A stretch of 13,732 nucleotides of DNA from CAIVAT01 sp037139855 (lineage in GTDB: Bacteria; Bacteroidota; Bacteroidia; Bacteroidales; FEN-979). Below, one piece after another: positions 1 to 7,200 of the stretch. Each line of letters opens with the position of its first letter. Position 1 is the first letter of the stretch. The translations under genes and the position numbers were made by a program. The notes below the pieces were generated by a model. It was given only the letters and a program-made list of their open reading frames with translations. It searched no databases and was not told the DNA's origin. Location of the stretch: NCBI GenBank assembly GCA_037139855.1, contig JBAXFM010000128.1, positions 1 through 13,732 of the forward strand, written 5' to 3'.

Positions 1-1
1 A

Positions 2-82
2 AAGATAGATTTGCTTTCTGGAATTTTGATGCTGTTTTTCGGATTATTAATATTGATTAATTTGATAAAAGAAATAAAATAA
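2..82 (+). CDS. 3' end of an upstream gene, hydrophobic C-terminus (partial)
   Basis: An open frame enters from the left edge and ends at TAA (80-82), giving 26 visible residues: a short KIDLL lead-in, about 15 strongly hydrophobic residues with no charge, then the basic-acidic tail NLIKEIK. This is the pattern of a last transmembrane helix followed by a short cytoplasmic tail, so the gene probably encodes an integral membrane protein. The family cannot be recognised from this fragment. Other frames in the same stretch also run for some distance, so the call rests on the membrane-helix composition and remains tentative. Confidence 0.4.
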   Translation, partial: KIDLLSGILMLFFGLLILINLIKEIK

Positions 83-97
83 AAACAGCCCATAAAG

Positions 98-127
98 CCG
101 AGCTCCATCGGAGTGAAATGTTGGTAG
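98..127. repeat. GAGCTCC...GGAG small palindromic intergenic repeat
   Basis: The stretch holds GAGCTCC, a three-base spacer ATC, then GGAGT followed by GAAATGTT and GGTAG. The sequence GCTCC-ATC-GGAGT folds as a 5-bp hairpin with one G-U pair. I recall similar sequences (GAGCTCC, near-palindromic GGAGCG, then GAAATGTTTATAG) as dispersed intergenic repeats in Bacteroidota genomes, but only one copy lies in this window. It sits between the left-edge fragment and the S41 peptidase and may lie in the peptidase leader. Confidence 0.5.
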
Positions 128-147
128 CTGCTTAATAATAAACTATT

Positions 148-1767
148 ATGATAAAAAAAATCCTGTTATCGCTGATGATCCTTATTCCCTGTTACCTGGC
201 GCAGGGTCAGAAAATTGTCCGGTCGGGCAGGGAAAATATTCATGTTTTGGTCAATGGAAAATCAACAGGTTGGGGGATTTCGCCGGAAACAAATCCCGAC
301 AGGCTGAGAGTGTATTGTGCCAGGGAAAAAAATGAAGTCATCTTTCAAACCGATACGGATACTGCATCTTTTTTTGTACGGAATAACGACACCATCAGGT
401 TCATGATCGTACTGAATTCAAGGGATTCCGCCCGAACAGAGATTATTGGCTTCAGGGATCTGCCGGATAAAATCAGAAAGGATGAAAAGCTCTACTGGCT
501 GAGTCAGCTTTGGGCGGAAACCAAATACAATTTTGTAAATGTTGACAAACTCAATTTTGACCTCGACAGCCTGTATAAAACCTTTATCCCCTTGGTTTTG
601 GCAACCGGGAACGATTTTGAATATTACCGGACTTTGCAGAAATTTATGGCAAACATGCACGACGGCCATACCCAGGTATCAGACAACGGACAATTCTATC
701 CCTTCACCGATTATATTCCGGTTTCCCTGGTTGATTTCAATGAAAAAGTATACATCACGGCGGTGCGTAAAATACCCGGGCTGGACTCAACCTGGGTTGG
801 GGCGGAAATCATTGAAATTGAAAACATTCCGACATATAAATATCTTGAAACGAGGGTGTTTCCCTACATTTCAGCTTCAACGGAGCAGCATTTGTGGATG
901 CAGGGAGTGTATAAACTATCCAGCGATTTCAAGGACCATCCTTTCAGGGCAACCATTAAAAAACCGGATGGCACTGTTGAAAAAATCGAGATTCAGCGCA
1001 ACGGGGAGGCCATAAGGACCCCCCATGATCAATACTGGGGCATGGTTCATCATTCGTCGCAGGAGATTGCTGAATTAAAATGGCTGGAAAATAACATCGC
1101 GCTGGTCAGTTTCAATCGTTTCGACCCCGAGGAGATTGCCATTAAAAAATTTACTAAAATTGCGAAGGAACTTGATAAAGCGAAGGGCGTGATTATCGAT
1201 CTCCGGAACAATGGCGGAGGCTCCACAGAAGTTGCCTGGCATTTACAGAAATACCTGACCAAAGGCGACTATTTTCTGAACTACGCATGGGAAACACGCA
1301 TAAACGATGGGGCTGGGAAAGCAAATGGAAACTGGATTGAAAAGTACAAAGATTTCTATTTAAACAAGGCTTATCGTTTCGAAAAGCCTGATACTGTTAA
1401 GGTTTCCGACACCCTGAAAAGAATAACATGTCCTGTCGTCATCCTGATCGGACGGTTTACCTTTTCAGCAGCTGAAGATTTCCTGGTCAACATCTATGAA
1501 GTGCAGGGCAGGCCCACGCTGATCGGTGAGGAAACAGGCGGCTCAACCGGTTCTCCTCTGTTCATGCCTGGTTTACCAGGAGATGGGTATGGGAGAATTT
1601 GCACCAGGCGAATTTGTTTCCCGCTAAGCGGCAAAAGATTTGTCAATTGCGGGATCAAGCCCGACATTGAAGTAAAACAATCCATTGAAGATTACCTGCA
1701 GGAGCGAGATGTCGTTCTCAATCGGGCAATCAACGAAATTAAAAAAACCAACCCGGACCCACGCTAA
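148..1767 (+). CDS. Secreted S41-family (tail-specific / tricorn-like) serine peptidase
   Basis: A 539-residue secreted peptidase. Residues 1-21 form a signal peptide (basic KK, hydrophobic core, cleavage near AQG-Q), so it probably acts in the periplasm or at the outer membrane. The MHDGHT block at 170-175 is the conserved D-x-H-T signature of S41 enzymes. Residues 200-290 fit a degenerate PDZ-like region (EIENIPTYKYL near 223). The catalytic core follows: VIIDLRNNGGG at 348-358, the nucleophile-bearing FTFSAAEDF with Ser440 and Glu443, then GEETGGSTG from 460 and GIKPDIEV near 502. The GEKTFG-type lysine of CtpA/Prc enzymes is absent (GEETGG instead), which resembles the tricorn-type S41B branch using Ser-His rather than Ser-Lys. 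The start is the only ATG that precedes a signal peptide. It converges on the T9SS protein, with 43 bp between the stops. The substrate is unknown. Confidence 0.9.
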   Translation: MIKKILLSLMILIPCYLAQGQKIVRSGRENIHVLVNGKSTGWGISPETNPDRLRVYCAREKNEVIFQTDTDTASFFVRNNDTIRFMIVLNSRDSARTEIIGFRDLPDKIRKDEKLYWLSQLWAETKYNFVNVDKLNFDLDSLYKTFIPLVLATGNDFEYYRTLQKFMANMHDGHTQVSDNGQFYPFTDYIPVSLVDFNEKVYITAVRKIPGLDSTWVGAEIIEIENIPTYKYLETRVFPYISASTEQHLWMQGVYKLSSDFKDHPFRATIKKPDGTVEKIEIQRNGEAIRTPHDQYWGMVHHSSQEIAELKWLENNIALVSFNRFDPEEIAIKKFTKIAKELDKAKGVIIDLRNNGGGSTEVAWHLQKYLTKGDYFLNYAWETRINDGAGKANGNWIEKYKDFYLNKAYRFEKPDTVKVSDTLKRITCPVVILIGRFTFSAAEDFLVNIYEVQGRPTLIGEETGGSTGSPLFMPGLPGDGYGRICTRRICFPLSGKRFVNCGIKPDIEVKQSIEDYLQERDVVLNRAINEIKKTNPDPR

Positions 1768-1788
1768 AGCCACGAACGCCTCTGGCCT

Positions 1789-1816
1789 GTCATTCGTCAT
1801 TCGTCATTTGTCACTG
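1789..1816. repeat. Heptamer array 1: four 7-bp GTCAYNN units at a convergent gene junction
   Basis: Four contiguous units of exactly 7 bp start at 1789, 1796, 1803 and 1810. Each begins GTCA and carries three variable bases (TTC, TTC, TTT, CTG). The array lies in the 43-bp gap between the S41 stop and the stop of the convergent T9SS protein. Its last unit supplies that protein's stop codon (TCA at 1811-1813 on the plus strand). Two further four-unit arrays with the same phase and core occur at 6077-6104 and 7720-7747. Confidence 0.8.
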
Positions 1817-4800
1817 GTTTATCACTACCTTAAATGACACCGGTCTTCCATTTCCTGTAAAGAATCGAATCATATAAATCCCCGGTTTCAGTTCATTCCC
1901 AGCTTCATCGGTTCCATTCCATTTAATGTGGTGCATGCCGGCTGAAATTTTTGAATCGTATAGCCTCTTCACCTGTTTACCGGTTACATCGAAAATAAGG
2001 ATGGTAAGTTGTGTCTCCTTCAAGACCTTGAAATCGATGTTTAGCTGGTTAGTAAATGGATTTGGTCCCATTTTGACCATCGTGATGTCATTGACCAGGC
2101 CCGGATCTGTTATGCCAATCACCACGTTGGTCTGTACGATGTTCGATGCCGTGGATTCATGACCGGCCCGGTCAACGGTTGTGACGTAAAATTTGTAGAG
2201 CCCGTTTGATGGAACTGTAAGAAAATACTGAACACCAATGGTGCTGTCTAGCTTCGGAAAGGTTACCCCGCCATCGTTTGACCAGTAAATGTTGAAATGG
2301 TCGAAATCGGTGATGTTTGGCTGGTCCCACCCGAGCATAATATTCTGAGCCACCGGGTTTACCAGCGTGAGATTCAGCGGAGGAGGAGGCACCTCATCAA
2401 CAGCGCCAAAAGTGATCACACCATAACCCTCCGCGGTGAAGATATTCTGATTTTGGCACGGCCACCAGCCGTCGTAATTGGCCGGATCATCCAGTGCAAA
2501 GATGAAGGCGCCGCTCTGGCTTTGGCTGTTGAAGGCGATCTGCCAGTTGGAAGCCGTACCCAGCGGGATGACAAATTCATATACAACATGGCCGGTTGCC
2601 GCCGAAACCTTGATTTGCGGATTGGGCAGGAAGAAGGTTGAACCTACTCCTCCGGTATTGTAGATTGGCCTGAATTTGATCACATCACCGGAAGCATAGT
2701 GAGCAGCCCAATAATTGCCCTCGGTGCTGTCGCCAGGAGCAGGGTAAAGGCCATCATTGTTGTCGTCGACATAGAGTGCAATTTCATCATGGTCTTCCAG
2801 CGTTACGTCATAGGTATTATCAACGGCCACATACAGCGAATTTTTTGCCGGATTTACCTTGAACCAGGCCATCACGCTGCCGATCGGTCTGAAAATGTTA
2901 TCTCTTCTCCCAAGAAAATTAGAAATATCGACCTCGAACGCATCGCTCCATTCACCGGGACTGATTACTCCGTCAACAACGGGGGTTGAACCTACCCAGG
3001 CGCTGATTTCATCGGTGATAAAGCCGGTGGAAATCCAGCCTTCGGCATCATTAGAGTAAGGAGTTTGCAGATTTCCGGGCAGCTGTGCCGTTACGGCATA
3101 GAAATAGTGGGTGAGGGGAAGAGCAGTAGGGTCAGAATAGGTCATTTGCCCCGGTCCGACTGTTCCCAGCGGTGTTGCCGGATAGTAATCAAAGGCATAT
3201 TGTTTGCGATAGATGTTATATCCGGTGATACCGGTAGTCGATGATGGCTGCCACTGAAGATCAACCTGAAGTCCGGCACCCTGTGTGGCTGTGAGATAGG
3301 CCGGGGCATTCCCGGTTGGATAAAGGATGACATTGAGCGTTGTTATCTGGCCGTCGACAATTTGCACGGGGGTTATCTCCTGCGTGTAATATCCAACAGC
3401 CGAATAGTTCACGGCATAAGTTCCCTGAGGAATATATTTCAGCCAATATTCGGCGGAATCATTGGAAAAAGTAAAATAACTGTTCATTCCGATGATTTGA
3501 ACTTTCACCCCGCCCAGTTGATTTCCTACGGATGATTCTGTCTGGCCATTCAGGGTTCCCCCTCCGGGATCAGAATTGATGTTGAAGAGTTTGCCGCCAT
3601 TGCCAAAAGCCCGGGCATGAATTGCTTTTCCTCCGGCCACGCACATTTTGCCATCGGCAGAAAGGTCGAGACAGAAATTAGACCCCGGTGAGTTAACGGT
3701 GAGATAAGGTACGCTGCTTTGTTTCCTGAAAAGCAATATGTCGGGCGTAGCGTTGTTCAAAGGTCCCCAGCCTGCGGCAGCGATGATTGATCCATCGGAA
3801 CTGAGATCAACGCATTGCACCATATCGCCCATGTTCGGATATATCCACAGGGGTACCGGTGAGTAGTTGTTGAAAACATACAGTTCGCCATCATAACCGC
3901 CTGCAGCAGTGAAGATCAGTGTTCCGATGGCAATGGTGGTCCCATCTCCCGAAATGCCCATCCCTGCCACCCAGGTATTGGTTCCGTTTACGGTATAATT
4001 CCATTTTTCCGTATAAGTTGCCGCAGCGTCATTGTATTCCAGTAAAAAAACATGCCCGCTGAAATCGCCGCTGACGATGTATTTCCCATCATCAGAAATG
4101 GCCGGGGGGTATTGGTCGGCAAAGGCAGTCTGGAAGATTACAGCACCCGTGGCCGGGTTCAGCACAAACAACTTGTTATTTCCGCCGCCATATTCACCAA
4201 GCAGCAACCGGTTTCCGCTTTTGCTCAACACCAGGGCTGTGTAGTTGCCGGCGAAGGATTTAACCCAGACGGGAATACTCTGACCAAAATGGAAACAATA
4301 AATGAATGTCGAATCCTGGGTTACCGGGTTGGTTGCGGCAACAAATACCCTCCAGCCGTCATTCCTGATCTGGATGCCTCTTACATTTTGTGATATAGTT
4401 GTCGACCATTGAGGCACGGCTGAAGCCGGTGTGTAAATTTCCACCTGGTCATTTACCCCGCTGGCGAGGTAGTTGCCATCTTCGGTCATATCGATTACTT
4501 CATCCGATGAATTGATGGTATAGGAAACTTCCCATTCGGGGATGTTTGAATTGCCGTAAAGAGAAAGCCGCTGGTTGTTCAAACCCCAGGCTGCAGCTGT
4601 TTTCTGGCTAATGGATGAAACTTTTGCATAGTTATCAATACCGGCGGCATCGGTTGCCTGCCAGTTTAAACCGGGGGACAGTGGTTTTTGGTTCAAGAAT
4701 CCCGGTTCATGGTTCAAGGTTCCGGGTTGGGTTTCAACATGGACACCGGTTTTGGGAACGGTCATGACCCGCTGTTCCCGGGGAATATTGCGTTGTGCAA

Positions 4801-4855
4801 TTCCTGATTGGAACAGAAAGGCAAAGAGAATTACTGGAAGCAGCGTGTTTTTCAT
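1811..4855 (-). CDS. Large multidomain protein exported by the type IX secretion system
   Basis: A 1014-residue surface or secreted protein with signal peptide 1-20 (MKNTLLPVIL..., cleavage near GIA-Q). After a low-complexity linker (42-60), residues about 100-425 form a propeller-like repeat region with recurring hydrophobic/DG(K/N/S)/ASG strands. Residues 431-512 resemble the carboxypeptidase-regulatory-like fold (GQTESSVGNQLGGVKVQI). A fibronectin III domain spans about 516-605, and a CBM9/DOMON-like module about 615-815 (VDGVISPGEWSDA, then LYVAVDN and IALYVDDNNDG). A second fibronectin III domain lies at about 822-912. The C-terminus (928-1014) is a type A T9SS sorting domain: GPNPFTNQLNI, ILIFDVTGKQV, GIYMIRFF, VVINQ. 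No catalytic motif is visible, so a binding or structural role is inferred. The start is supported by the signal peptide and by a TACCTTTG box at 4878-4885 on the minus strand. It is divergent from the ferritin-VIT gene. Confidence 0.9.
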   Translation of the reverse strand: MKNTLLPVILFAFLFQSGIAQRNIPREQRVMTVPKTGVHVETQPGTLNHEPGFLNQKPLSPGLNWQATDAAGIDNYAKVSSISQKTAAAWGLNNQRLSLYGNSNIPEWEVSYTINSSDEVIDMTEDGNYLASGVNDQVEIYTPASAVPQWSTTISQNVRGIQIRNDGWRVFVAATNPVTQDSTFIYCFHFGQSIPVWVKSFAGNYTALVLSKSGNRLLLGEYGGGNNKLFVLNPATGAVIFQTAFADQYPPAISDDGKYIVSGDFSGHVFLLEYNDAAATYTEKWNYTVNGTNTWVAGMGISGDGTTIAIGTLIFTAAGGYDGELYVFNNYSPVPLWIYPNMGDMVQCVDLSSDGSIIAAAGWGPLNNATPDILLFRKQSSVPYLTVNSPGSNFCLDLSADGKMCVAGGKAIHARAFGNGGKLFNINSDPGGGTLNGQTESSVGNQLGGVKVQIIGMNSYFTFSNDSAEYWLKYIPQGTYAVNYSAVGYYTQEITPVQIVDGQITTLNVILYPTGNAPAYLTATQGAGLQVDLQWQPSSTTGITGYNIYRKQYAFDYYPATPLGTVGPGQMTYSDPTALPLTHYFYAVTAQLPGNLQTPYSNDAEGWISTGFITDEISAWVGSTPVVDGVISPGEWSDAFEVDISNFLGRRDNIFRPIGSVMAWFKVNPAKNSLYVAVDNTYDVTLEDHDEIALYVDDNNDGLYPAPGDSTEGNYWAAHYASGDVIKFRPIYNTGGVGSTFFLPNPQIKVSAATGHVVYEFVIPLGTASNWQIAFNSQSQSGAFIFALDDPANYDGWWPCQNQNIFTAEGYGVITFGAVDEVPPPPLNLTLVNPVAQNIMLGWDQPNITDFDHFNIYWSNDGGVTFPKLDSTIGVQYFLTVPSNGLYKFYVTTVDRAGHESTASNIVQTNVVIGITDPGLVNDITMVKMGPNPFTNQLNIDFKVLKETQLTILIFDVTGKQVKRLYDSKISAGMHHIKWNGTDEAGNELKPGIYMIRFFTGNGRPVSFKVVINQ
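4680..4728 (-). repeat. In-frame AACCNNG heptamer array inside the T9SS protein gene
   Basis: Read on the minus strand from 4728 down to 4680, seven contiguous 7-bp units follow one another. Six begin AACC (tails CGG, TTG, ATG, GGG, AAA, ACT) and the fifth is ATTCTTG. Because three units make 21 bp, the array is translated as a 7-residue repeat: QPGTLNH, EPGFLNQ, KPL. It forms part of the linker between signal peptide and propeller. Similar runs (CCTTGAA type) are familiar to me from intergenic regions of Bacteroidota; here one is within a coding region without breaking the frame. Confidence 0.75.
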
Positions 4856-4877
4856 TTCATGATGATTTAGAGGTAAT

Positions 4878-4885
4878 CAAAGGTA
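4878..4885 (-). promoter_or_regulatory. -7 box TACCTTTG upstream of the T9SS protein
   Basis: On the minus strand 4885-4878 reads TACCTTTG, a full match to the Bacteroidota -7 consensus TAnnTTTG. It ends 22 bases before the start codon at 4855, which implies a short leader. No clear -33 TTTG is visible at the usual distance. Confidence 0.5.
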
Positions 4886-4914
4886 TCAAAAATGGTTGAT
4901 CCGGCGAACTTTGT

Positions 4915-4922
4915 TATATTTG
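4915..4922 (+). promoter_or_regulatory. -7 box TATATTTG upstream of the ferritin-VIT gene
   Basis: TATATTTG matches the TAnnTTTG -7 consensus completely. It ends 36 bases before the ATG at 4959, in the 103-bp divergent region shared with the T9SS gene. The best upstream partner is GTTG at 4895-4898 with 16 bp spacing, which is shorter than ideal. The leader is A-rich with no Shine-Dalgarno sequence, as is common in this phylum. Confidence 0.5.
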
Positions 4923-4958
4923 TAATGATGCCGCAAATTATTTTAAAAGAAAATATAC

Positions 4959-6056
4959 ATGAGAAACAGAAAAATACAGACTGAAATCGATACCTGCTAT
5001 TTGTATCAGGTGCTGGCAGAAAATGAATCCGATCCGGTGATAGCGAAGGTGTTTGAGAAAATGAGTGAGATTGAAAAGGGCCATGCCGGGGCGATGGCTA
5101 AGAAAATGAACATCAGTCTTAAAAACCTGATACAACCCTCATGGCGGGCGAAAATATTGCATACGATCGGCAGAATTTTCGGGTATGATTATATCCTGGG
5201 TGTATTAATGGATACAGAAAAGAGTATTTCCACCTCCATTATTACCGCCCGGAAGAAAAATAAACTTGAAATCACCGGCAACGAAACCAATCATGTAAAG
5301 ATTCTTCGATCTATTCTTGACAATGAGGAAAAAGTTACCGGAAAACAACTGTCAAAATTTGAAAGCCGGCACCGTTCGGTTGGCGGCAATGCCGTGAGGG
5401 CAGCGGTTTTGGGCGGGAACGATGGTTTGGTTTCCAATTTCAGCCTCGTGATGGGCATTGCCGGGGCTACTTCCGGAAACAATGGTGTTTTGCTGGCAGG
5501 TTTGGCCGGATTGCTGGCCGGAGGTTTGTCTATGGCCCTGGGAGAATGGATTTCAGTGAAAAGCTCCAAAGAATTGTATGAAAATCAGATGGAACTGGAA
5601 CGCGAAGAACTGGAAACAAATCCTGAAGGAGAACAGCAGGAAATTGTGCTGATTTATATGGCTAAAGGTATTCCGGAAGACCAGGCACACCAAATGGCCG
5701 CAGAACTGATCAAAGATAAAAGCCAGGCCCATAAATTGCTGGTACAGGAGGAATTGGGCATCAACACGGAAGAGTTGCAGGGTTCTGCCATTGAAGCGGC
5801 CATTTACTCGTTTGTCCTGTTTTCCATCGGGGCTGTTATCCCAGTGATCCCATTTATGTTTACCTCCGGAATGACGGCCGTTTTCACCAGTGTCGCTTTC
5901 AGTGCCACCGGTCTGTTTCTGATTGGCGCAGCCATCACCCTCTTTACCGGAAAAAATGTGTGGTATTCCGGCTTCAGACAGGTTCTTTTTGGCCTTGCCG
6001 CCGCAGCCATCACCTTTGGCATCGGAAAACTAATCGGCGTGACCATGGCCGGGTAG
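4959..6056 (+). CDS. Membrane-bound ferritin: erythrin (rubrerythrin-like) domain fused to a VIT1/CCC1 transporter
   Basis: A 365-residue protein with two parts. Residues 1-135 form a ferritin-like helical domain with two ExxH iron-ligand motifs (E39-x-x-H42 and E109-x-x-H112) and further candidate ligands E9 and E87. Residues 140-365 form a VIT1/CCC1 (DUF125) domain: GGNDGLVSNFSLVMGIAGA at 152-170, GLSMALGEWISVKSSKE at 189-205, an acidic cytosolic segment (205-275, ELEREELE) and three C-terminal membrane helices between about 280 and 363. Proteins of this arrangement (MbfA in alphaproteobacteria) export or sequester iron, with the ferritin-like domain sensing or loading Fe(II). The same role here is inferred. 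The length fits the fused family rather than stand-alone VIT1 proteins. It has its own TATATTTG box, and the neighbouring genes give no further clue. Confidence 0.88.
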   Translation: MRNRKIQTEIDTCYLYQVLAENESDPVIAKVFEKMSEIEKGHAGAMAKKMNISLKNLIQPSWRAKILHTIGRIFGYDYILGVLMDTEKSISTSIITARKKNKLEITGNETNHVKILRSILDNEEKVTGKQLSKFESRHRSVGGNAVRAAVLGGNDGLVSNFSLVMGIAGATSGNNGVLLAGLAGLLAGGLSMALGEWISVKSSKELYENQMELEREELETNPEGEQQEIVLIYMAKGIPEDQAHQMAAELIKDKSQAHKLLVQEELGINTEELQGSAIEAAIYSFVLFSIGAVIPVIPFMFTSGMTAVFTSVAFSATGLFLIGAAITLFTGKNVWYSGFRQVLFGLAAAAITFGIGKLIGVTMAG

Positions 6057-6076
6057 CGGGTGCGTTGCTCTTTTAT

Positions 6077-6104
6077 GTCACACGACACTTGTCATATGTC
6101 ACGA
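6077..6104. repeat. Heptamer array 2: four 7-bp GTCAYNN units, left border of the ORF6N island
   Basis: Four 7-bp units start at 6077, 6084, 6091 and 6098, with tails CAC, CTT, TAT and CGA. Unit 2 begins GACA instead of GTCA. A T-run (6106-6113) follows directly. The array lies between the ferritin-VIT stop and the end of the intact ORF6N gene, and has the same orientation, length and phase as the array at 7720-7747. Confidence 0.75.
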
Positions 6105-6112
6105 CTTTTTTT

Positions 6113-6625
6113 TCACAGCTCATCCTTTCTGAATCCTATTCTTGTTCTAGGTTGGCTTTGCTTATGATGTAGTTCATCCAAACGATGCAGCAGGTAGTTA
6201 AAAGCCTTGGTAAATTTATTATCAAGCGCTTTTAATTCATTCTTTAATTCTCCGGTTTCATTAATAAGGGCCCTGTATCTCGCAAATGCCCGCATGATTT
6301 CGATGTTAATCTGGATTGCTTTTTCAGATTTTAACACAGACGACAACATGGAGACTCCCAGTTCAGTAAAAACCCAAGGGTTGACACTGCTATGTTTCAA
6401 GGAATGCAACCGGTCGCAATTTGCGACCAGTTCCAATCTTTCATTTTCGTTTAACTCAAACATAAAGTCCACCGGAAATCTTGCAATGTTACGTTTCACC
6501 TGCTCCTTTAACCGTTTTGTTTTTACAGCATAAAGAATTGCAAGGTCAGAGTCTACCATAACCTTCTTCCCCCTGAATGTGAAAATCATTGTTTCGTAAT
6601 CTGATTTAATTGGCTGCGTTTCCAT
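6113..6625 (-). CDS. ORF6N (KilA-N-like) domain protein, intact copy 1
   Basis: A 170-residue protein carrying a complete ORF6N domain, a DNA-binding module related to phage antirepressors. Visible signatures are FRGKKVMVDSDLAILYAV (about 17-34), VKRNIARFPVDFMFELNENE (about 43-62), and PWVFTELGVSMLSSVLKSEKA followed by IEIMRAFARYR (about 83-115). A charged, probably coiled C-terminal tail ends in RTRIGF. In a full-length member this tail is normal, so the copy looks functional. It is the last of three tandem ORF6N genes on this strand. Its ATG lies 10 bases after the GGATTAAGC end of a conserved 67-bp block, and no Shine-Dalgarno is present. Regulation of a mobile or phage-derived element is the usual guess for such proteins; a target cannot be named here. 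Confidence 0.85.
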   Translation of the reverse strand: METQPIKSDYETMIFTFRGKKVMVDSDLAILYAVKTKRLKEQVKRNIARFPVDFMFELNENERLELVANCDRLHSLKHSSVNPWVFTELGVSMLSSVLKSEKAIQINIEIMRAFARYRALINETGELKNELKALDNKFTKAFNYLLHRLDELHHKQSQPRTRIGFRKDEL

Positions 6626-6635
6626 GTTTTTTTTT

Positions 6636-6702
6636 GCTTAATCCGGAAAAAGCCAAAAGGTAATCCCATTGTTGAAAACTTGCCTTGCAGAACTATTTTT
6701 TG
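6636..6702 (-). repeat. Conserved ~67-bp block, copy A, upstream of intact ORF6N gene
   Basis: Read on the minus strand it runs from CAAAAAATAGT (6702 downward) through GTTTTCAACA and TTACCTT to TCCGGATTAAGC (6636). A second copy lies at 7655-7720. By hand alignment about 56 of 67 positions agree, with one single-base gap, and both ends of the two copies coincide. It lies directly upstream of the intact ORF6N start codon and overlaps the frameshifted 3' end of ORF6N copy 2, whose TAA stop it provides. Confidence 0.65.
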
Positions 6703-7119
6703 CCAGTTCTTTATTGAGTTCAATAAACTCGCGAAGTTTTATAAAAGCACGTACTACAAAAAGACTCGCTTCAATGGCTTCGCTACTATTTAAAACTGAA
6801 GCAAGCATCAATATGCCGTGCTCTGTAAATACATTGGGTAAAAATTTTCTGTGTTTTCCACTTCGTTAGCCCTTTGCTTGTTACTGGACAACATGTCTAA
6901 GGTCACAATTTGTGTCCTTAGGCATGTCCATTCATTCTGGGTTAGTTGAAAAAAGAAATCAACAGGAAAACGTTTGAAGTTTCTTCTAACAGCCTGATTC
7001 ATAATTTTTGTTTCAATACCATAAATACTTGAAAGGTCACTGTCGATCATCACCTTTTGTCCACGGATAAAAAAAATCCGGGATACAATATCTTCTGATC
7101 TTAATTGCCTGTCAGCCAT
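6638..7119 (-). pseudogene. ORF6N domain gene, copy 2, broken by one frameshift and with an altered 3' end
   Basis: From the ATG at 7119 the first frame encodes an ORF6N start: IFFIRGQKVMIDSDLSSIYGI, then RRNFKRFPVDFFFQLTQNEW. It degenerates at the AAAATTTTT tract (6841-6848 region) and stops at 6808. In the next frame the domain resumes exactly where expected, with FLPNVFTEHGILMLASVLNS, then EAIEASLFVVRAFIKLREFIELNKELAKN, stopping at 6638. Adding one base to the A/T tract would restore a single frame reading EKFLPNVFTEHG. The final 20 or so residues come from the 67-bp repeat block and do not resemble the normal coiled tail. Either this is a pseudogene or the tract is a sequencing error; if so, the gene would still have an unusual C-terminus. 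Confidence 0.8.
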
Positions 7120-7141
7120 AATCAGGTTTTTTATAAGAGTA

Positions 7142-7154
7142 TTCTGCTTAATCC
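7142..7154 (-). repeat. Short match to the end of the 67-bp block upstream of ORF6N copy 2
   Basis: The minus strand reads GGATTAAGCAGAA here, identical to the start-codon-proximal end of block copy B (7651-7663) and nearly so to copy A. It lies 26 bases before the ATG at 7119 (counted from 7146). The rest of the block is not recognisable beyond a possible ACCTTAT match at about 7189. All three ORF6N copies therefore share this leader sequence. Confidence 0.5.
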
Positions 7155-7200
7155 TGTTTTTGTCTCGTGTGGCGCTAAATCTATATAAGGTATTCAGAAA

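Noticed and set aside
539..1015. 158-residue open frame overlapping the S41 peptidase on the same strand
   Set aside because: It lies in a different frame wholly inside the peptidase. The peptidase frame carries the signal peptide and catalytic motifs, and this frame has no domain-like pattern.
1789..1816. CRISPR-like array for the phased repeats here and at 6077 and 7720
   Set aside because: Units are 7 bp with no spacers, only four per locus, and no cas genes are nearby.
2297..4393. Several plus-strand open frames opposite the large T9SS gene (for example 2297-2641, 2699-2989, 4052-4393)
   Set aside because: They are antisense shadows of a well-supported 1014-residue gene. They lack recognisable motifs and none has a promoter-like upstream sequence.
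6077..6113. Rho-independent terminator at the T-run after heptamer array 2
   Set aside because: The array does not form a stable GC-rich stem next to the T-run. The direct repeats give at best a weak CATATG-centred pairing.
6207..6533. 108-residue plus-strand open frame opposite ORF6N copy 1
   Set aside because: The minus-strand frame has a complete ORF6N domain; the plus-strand product is only its reverse complement.
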